Assembly (NCBI GenBank): GCA_031472005.1
Contig: PZJY01000006.1
Coordinates: 1,178,001-1,242,000, forward strand
Source of the DNA: Tetracladium setigerum
Lineage: Eukaryota > Ascomycota > Leotiomycetes > Helotiales
Direction: 5' to 3'
DNA: 64,000 nt
Part shown: positions 58,492 to 64,000 of the stretch, in pieces
Layout of the letters: each line of letters begins with the position of its first letter
Numbering within the stretch: position 1 is the stretch's first letter
The notes under the pieces: model-generated
The model's database searches: none
What the model was told of the DNA's origin: nothing
The model's input: only the letters and a program-made list of their open reading frames with translations
Made by a program: the position numbers and the translations under genes

Positions 58492-59660
58492 ATGTCAATC
58501 ACAGAAACAGATCCTCCCCAAAACCTCCCAGACGATGCACAACCACAACTCCCTCAACCAGGAACACCACCAGGAGGCAATCTGCCTACAGCAGCAGCAG
58601 AAGCACAAAGCTCACCCAGCAAAGCAGCAATCACCGCGATAGCATCCGAAATCGAAAATGCGTCACTGGCCGACCACCACCCGCCCAACAAGACCACCAA
58701 AGCAAACGCCAAAATATGCGTGGTCTGCGAGACGAACGAGGGGAGGTATAAATGCGTTCGTTGCTATCTTCCATAGTGAGTTTCTCTCTTTTTTTCTTTC
58801 TTGAAGGAGGGAGGGGGAAAACTCGAGGGTTTACTGAATGAAGGCCTTTCCGTTTGTTCTTCCCTCCTTCAGGCTTGTTTCTGTATATATAATTGTCTGG
58901 ATAAGCAGATATAGAGAGATACCTCTAGAGATCAAGAGAGAGTAGCAAGCGAGAGAAAGAAAGAAAACACGCGCTAACAAGATATTTTATTTTATTAAAA
59001 AACAGCTGTTCCATCGCCTGCTCCAAACTCCATAAATCAACACACCCACCCGACCCCGTCCCCACAGCCCAACCCCTCCCTCCACCACCACCACCACAAT
59101 CACAACCCCCTCTCGCCCCGGAACAACCGGCTTCAAATCTCCCTTCGCAATCCTCGACACCTCCACCGAACTCCAACAACTCTTTCGCCAATTCCCTGAT
59201 CTCCGCAATCAACTCGATACCATTGATCAAGCTACCCTGAGACCCGTGGCAGATTTCGGTGGTGGGCAGTCGATGATGAATGGGAAGAAGCAGCAGTCGT
59301 GGAATTCAGATCGTGGGATGGCGTTGGGTGTGGAGGCGTTGGGGAAGGCGAGGAGGATGTATGGGAGGGATGGGGAGGGAGTGAGGGAGTATGGGAGGTT
59401 GGTTTTGCAGTTGTTGGAGAGGGAGAGTGAGGGCGGTGGGAAGGAGGTTATACGTATGTTTACTATTTTCCCTTCTCTTTTTCCTTTCCATTCCTTTCCC
59501 TTTCTTTTCTTTTGCTTTCGTCAGCTCCCGTTTAAACGGGGGAAGGGGTAATACTTGGGATGGAATAAGTGGAATTGATATACTGACGAAGATTCTAGAA
59601 AGGGAAATGGATGATGAGAGTTCACAGATTATTAGACAGCTATTGGAGATGGAGAGATGA
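58492..59660 (+). CDS. HIT zinc-finger protein (Hit1/ZNHIT3-like; frame interrupted once)
   Basis: Probable box C/D snoRNP assembly factor. Exons 58492-58775, 59006-59453 and 59599-59660; introns 58776-59005 and 59454-59598 (GTATGT, branch TACTGAC). The HIT finger has ligands Cys76, Cys79, Cys88, Cys91, Cys96, Cys100, His104 and His108 (CVVCETNEGRYKCVRCYLPYC at the first splice site). After a Pro/Gln linker the frame changes between about 59040 and 59130: the finger frame soon reaches a stop at 59240, while the next frame reads SPFAILDTSTELQQLFRQFPDLRNQL, the expected C-terminal domain. One missing C in the C5 or C4 runs (59106-59110, 59116-59119) accounts for this; the result is 264 aa, ending MDDESSQIIRQLLEMER. 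Confidence 0.85.
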
Positions 59661-60127
59661 TGAATATTCTTACCACGACTGGTATAGAACGAAAGACAAG
59701 ACATAATTACCCGATAAGGTACCTACCTAAGCAAAAGGATGACCAGACGGCTTGCATATGGAGATGGGGCTCTACCAAAAATATATCACCTGGCTTTAAA
59801 GTTTTGGGCATATGTAAGATATGCTTGAAAATAAGGTTTGCACCACGTACCCGTTCACAGCTTACCATTTCTCGGCTAACCATGTCAACAGCATCATAGT
59901 GTTTTGCAAAAATTATTGCCATTTTGAAAGATACAGTGGTATTATTTGCCAAATAAAGCTTGCACGGAAAGGCGCGACAAGCGTCAGGGGGTGGAAAGAA
60001 GAGAAGTCAAATATCGCGTAATGTGTATCATCAGATGCAACCAAAACACCCCAGGATGCGCCAGGAAAGAAAAAGAATTACCCCAACATGTTATCCCATC
60101 CATCTCTCTTCCTTCAGCTTCTTCAGC
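59661..60127. other. Convergent intergenic region
   Basis: The 3' ends of the HIT-finger gene and of the unknown gene on the other strand meet here; nothing else is supported. Confidence 0.5.
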
Positions 60128-61196
60128 TTACGAAGGATGACGTTTAAATCTAGCAAGAAAACTCGTTGCTTTTGCACTCCTGCTACCGTCTGGTGGTGGT
60201 GAAACGGCTTCCCCAATGCCAGCAACTGCCTCATCCTTTTCTTTGTCCAGCTTTGGCGACCTTCTCCCCAGCAAGATCCAACTGGACGGCTTCCTTCGCA
60301 CAGTTGTTGACGCCTCCTTTTTGGCACTCTTGGGTTCCGCCTGCTGGTCCGATTGAGTCCAGTTGTTTCGTTCACTCATATCAAATCCATTCGGTTTTGA
60401 CTTTCGTTTCGTCGTTCTCGTCAGGGTGAGAGGTTCTCCGTCCTCGAGAACATCACCCATGCTAAGTGGCCGTTGCGTCTTCTTGTCGTGTCCGGGCAAT
60501 AAATGTGAGAATTCGCCCATGAAACTTCGTTGTGTTGGTTTGTACACCTCTCTATACGCATCCACCTCTGCTGCGGCTTCCATGACTGGGTCATCCTGGA
60601 ATTGATTCCTCTTTCTGAGAGCCTCCTTCTCTGCAGTCGCCTGGTCCAGGGCCTGGGGAGTCTTCAAGGTCTTCGATGCTGGTGAAGTCGAGTCGGCAAG
60701 GGCTAGCTGTTCCATTTGCGACTTGAGTACAGGTTGCGACAGTTTGTGGACTTTTCGTAAAGGATCTGGCGTTGCGGTTCGTGCAAATGCAGAGGCAGCA
60801 ACTTTAGGCACATGGTGATAGCCATTCTCCTGGCTCGGTGAGGCATCGTTAGAAGCAGCAGAAGCGGCCTTCTCCTCCGCGGCAAAATCGGCGAGCATCT
60901 TTGCCGCTCGCGCGCTGCGACGTTGCTCTGCCCTGATCTTTTGAGTGGTGAGGTGGGATTGCAGAAGCCGACTCAATTCTTCCGGGTCGAAAGGCTGACC
61001 TGGCTTGGCTTGATACTTCGTCGATTTCGGTGGCGGTTTTTGAAGGGGATGGGTCATTGATCGCGCAGGTTTGATCTATAGGAAGGGGGTCAATCGAGCG
61101 GTCACGGGAGTTTTGTATCTGGGTGGGTGTGTTTCTTACGGTGGTGGACATCTTCCCAAAGCGCTCCTTCTTTACGGGCAAAGTGGTGGTCGCCAT
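60128..61196 (-). CDS. Unknown basic, disordered protein
   Basis: Not recognised. Exon 1 (61196-61140) encodes MATTTLPVKKERFGKMSTT; exon 2 (61075-60128) follows a 64-nt intron (GTAAGA..TATAG) in phase 0; 334 aa. It has no membrane segment or signal peptide. A likely helical stretch is EELSRLLQSHLTTQKIRAEQ, then RRSARAAKMLADFAAEEKAASAAS. Another possible conserved element is DDPVMEAAAEVDAYREVYKPTQRSFMGEFSHLLPG. The C-terminus is basic with SSWILLGRRSPKLDKEKDE and ends ATSFLARFKRHPS. Composition is rich in Ser, Lys, Ala and Pro. The upstream in-frame codons to 61256 include a second ATG, but 61196 gives the first-exon sequence next to a consensus context. Confidence 0.75.
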
Positions 61197-64000
61197 GATG
61201 AAGGGGATGTGAGTAAGTGTTTGGAAAGTCAATTCCTTTGGCTTGAAGCAACACAATGGCGTGACAGAAGGTCTTGGTCCCGTTGATATTTGTAGAACAT
61301 AAACGCACGGGTCACACCGCGGGAATGGAAGACACGAAAGATAGAGAGAGTTTGTGTGTATGTGTGTCTGTCTTGTCTAGAAAAGGCGAATCCAGTCGTT
61401 GGAGGCGCACAGCGGCAGTTGAAGAGGAGGGGGGGAGGAGGAGAGTTGTAGAAGTAGAATTGAGCGGGACGTCTAGACCGTCAAGGAATAGAGGAAAACG
61501 CGTGACAGAGATGCTGGGTGGAGAGATTGTGAAGATTCAACTTCAATGAAGCGTAACGACCAGCTGGTGGTGTTGTAGGAGATGCTGTCTCATGAGAAGT
61601 AAAGCAGATGACTAGCAGGAGCACAGATGGGTAGAGCAGAGGGGGGAGGAGGAGGGAAAAGGAAGGGAAGGGGGGTTATTAGGAGGAGGAGGGAAAAGAG
61701 AGAGCAGAAAAGTATGGGGAGCTAGCGCAGAGATCCCTGAAAGGTTAAGTTGGTGTGGACAGTGAGTGTGGTCCTGCATTGATCCATTTCTCTGCGCTTG
61801 GCAGCCGAATTCAAGCAACCCGCTAGCCAGTTGATCCCACCTACCGCAACCTGCCGCACTCCCATTTTGGCGTAGGCCGCAAAGGGTTTGTGGTTAGCAT
61901 GGATGTCAGAACTTTATTGACAGATTGGTTGTCCCCTCGTAAAAAGCAGAGCACTGTAATATAAAACGTCGAAAGCATCATCACCTATCTAGTTGGTAGC
62001 GTGGTGTTGTGTGATGTGGTCGATTGTTTATTGAGTTGACTCAGCAATATCTTGAGTGCCTAAGAATAAAACAACCATGTTTAGGAATTCACCTGCTTTG
62101 GATGCGACGTACATACTCTGTACTGTACCTACAGTACCTCCATCGAATGAGCAAGGCACGAGACTTGAAAAAAGTTCGTTTTCGACGCACGCACGCCCCC
62201 CTCAAGCATCTTTCCCAAGTTTCTCCAAGTTCCTCTTCTAATTTGCCATCTCGTCTACAACGGCATCGTCTTCGTCTTCTGCTGCCTCTCCTTTTCCTGA
62301 AGTGGAAGAAGAAGAATACCGACCTAGGTAATAAATGGAGGCGACGGCGGCGGTTGTCTCCTGATGTGTCACTTACTAGTAAATGTCTTACGACGGAGCA
62401 AAGGTCTCATGTGGTCTGGTCGGGAACTGGATCCAACACCACCACCACCACCACCACAACCCAACCCAACCCACCTTCACGCTTCACACTACTACTACAC
62501 TACTACACCCCGACGACGAAATACTCTCCGAAGAGAGAAACTCTGGCGATCACAACGGGGCAAAATCGTGGAGAGCGCCCTTGGCGGAGGTAGTGACCCA
62601 TTTTCCCTTCACCGTCTCATCAGTCTCGGTCTCGTGAGGACTCACGGTAGGTGGTGATCGGAGGGTACTAGCTTATTACTGGGGTACTACTGTAGTAGCA
62701 CAGTAGTGGAACTGCCGCTCTGCTGTTCCAGATGAAAAACAAGGGAAAAAACGTTGGATCGTGGATGATGTGCGAATCCGTCCTTTGTGCTCCACGGAGT
62801 ACCTTTGATGAGGTTCGTGGATTGTACCCCAGGAATGTTGTGTAACTTGTGTACATAATTCCTACGCATCGAACAGTTTCAAGCCCTCGCCTCTTCCACT
62901 TTCCACTTTCCACACTGTATCTTTGGACGCCTCTTCCTGCCGTGTGCTGCATCTGAAATTTTTACGGAGCCAGAGGCCGAGCCGTGGTTCGCTACCGTCG
63001 AGTGCGCAATTTTGGTGCTTCTTTGATGGAACGCCAATCACCTGTGGTGGACGAGATCCGGTCTTTGATAAGATCGTGAAAGATGGAAGGTGCTTTGTTT
63101 CTCGCGCATCGAATTCCGCCGACAATTGGGTTGTTGAGGAATGGAATTTGAGATTTGGGAAGTCCTCTCATCTCGCCATAACGTGCCGCTGAAGTGGTCT
63201 TTTTCCTTTCTTTTTGGTGTACGAAGTACCTGACCTGCCGCGTCTCTTGAGCTCTTGTCGTCAAGCCCCTTCGGATAGGAGAACGATCTTGCTCAAGCCT
63301 TCGGAATCCTACTGGGTATTCGATAATTACTACTGGAGCTTTGCCCTTTGGGGAATCTACGAAATAGTTTCGGATTCAAGTCTCCCGACCTAAAATACGT
63401 CGAATCTGCGACACAAAGTAGCTAGGGCTGCTAGACATCCTCTTTTCCAAGAGAGACCTTCCGTGGGAGAATGAATAGGCTGATTCTGAAGATGCGGCGT
63501 CCACTCAATTCAATTCAACTCCAGTTATGTGGATGGTCGCTTTCCCAATGGAAGATATGGGTGGGTTTCCTATAGTTTTCTCAGTAATATTGAAGGTTAG
63601 AAACTAGAGTACTCATTAAAGGCCACCGAAATCAGCTTGTATTTGTCGCACTCGCACGAGACTCGAGGCTCTTCTCAGGCACAAGAATATGGTTGCGGGT
63701 CATCCCGACAAACCTTGCCGGTATGTTTGGTTCAAATAAATATGGAAACATGGGAAGATTTCGATGCGATCGATCTTCCATCGAAACTTCACTAGCACAG
63801 GCCGTGATATTCATCTGGCTCTGATACAATTTTCTCATTATTTTCCTACATGTCGTAACACTTTCCATTTTTTCTGCAACCCTGCCACCAGAGGGACAAT
63901 AATCAAGCATAAGAGTCGGGAGAATCACTAGAGGACGTACAGGACGGCGCAGCACCAAACGTGTGGATCAGTTGCGCACAAGACGACAACAACTTGGACC
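61197..64000. other. Gene-free right end of the window
   Basis: 2.8 kb without a supported gene. It holds a GTACTGTAC motif (62120-62128), an ACC microsatellite (62437-62457) and purine-rich stretches (61400-61700). A minus-strand frame at 63632-63958 has no ATG near its start and no recognisable features; it could belong to a gene crossing the window edge. Confidence 0.45.
62437..62457. repeat. (ACC)n microsatellite
   Basis: Seven tandem ACC triplets in gene-free DNA. Confidence 0.85.

Noticed and set aside
63632..63958. 108-residue minus-strand frame at the window edge
   Set aside because: No ATG near its start, an in-frame stop just upstream, and no known domain. A gene crossing the edge is possible but not supported.
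1..64000. Secondary-metabolite cluster, tRNA/rRNA genes, CRISPR, virus or transposon insertion
   Set aside because: No polyketide or peptide synthetase, terpene cyclase, tRNA B-box-type arms, direct-repeat array, capsid/polymerase or transposase motif was seen on either strand.

Overview
The window reads as nuclear DNA of a filamentous ascomycete (Pezizomycotina, possibly a leotiomycete; the class is a guess). It holds 17 recognisable protein genes on both strands with short introns (about 46-240 nt, GT..AG, often with CTAAC/CTGAC branch points), long CT-rich leaders, and large gene-free stretches with microsatellites. A wetA conidiation regulator points to a conidiating mould.

Layout: DHA1/polyamine-type MFS transporter (1683-3701 +); BUD6/AIP3 polarity factor (4721-7843 -); Pbp1/ataxin-2 homologue without an Lsm domain (11223-14179 +); alkyltransferase-like protein ATL (14836-15489 -); GPI-anchored cysteine-rich wall protein (16100-17636 +); SAT4/rhodopsin-type 7-TM protein (20190-22033 -); secreted FAD-linked oxidase (24497-26601 +); PP1 regulator YPI1 (27361-28001 -); DUF1279 mitochondrial protein (28806-29875 +); wetA (31417-33104 +); DUF3433 membrane protein (34912-37701 +); mitochondrial acyl-CoA thioesterase (38205-39794 +); Flc/TRP-like flavin carrier (42355-44749 +); unknown nuclear-looking protein (46487-47749 -); PSP1-domain protein with a probable long spliced leader (49157-51943 -); NFU1 Fe-S scaffold (57036-58093 -) divergent from a HIT zinc-finger protein (58492-59660 +); and a second unknown basic protein (60128-61196 -).

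The genes are ordinary chromosomal housekeeping, polarity, cell-wall and development genes. I see no secondary-metabolite cluster, transposon, tRNA/rRNA gene, CRISPR array or viral insertion. Themes that recur are hyphal growth, wall and conidia (BUD6, Flc, GPI protein, wetA), mRNA-level control (Pbp1, PSP1) and mitochondrial functions (NFU1, DUF1279, thioesterase).

The strongest unexpected signal is technical or evolutionary: six conserved genes are each interrupted by one apparent missing base, always in the same direction and each explicable by an adjacent homopolymer. This looks like systematic under-calling of homopolymers in the assembly, and affects how these genes would be predicted. 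Other points of interest are a Pbp1 that seems to lack its Lsm domain, a GC-AG intron in ATL, a chain of antisense-strand splice donors across the 5 kb upstream of PSP1, and two short intergenic motifs that recur far above chance.
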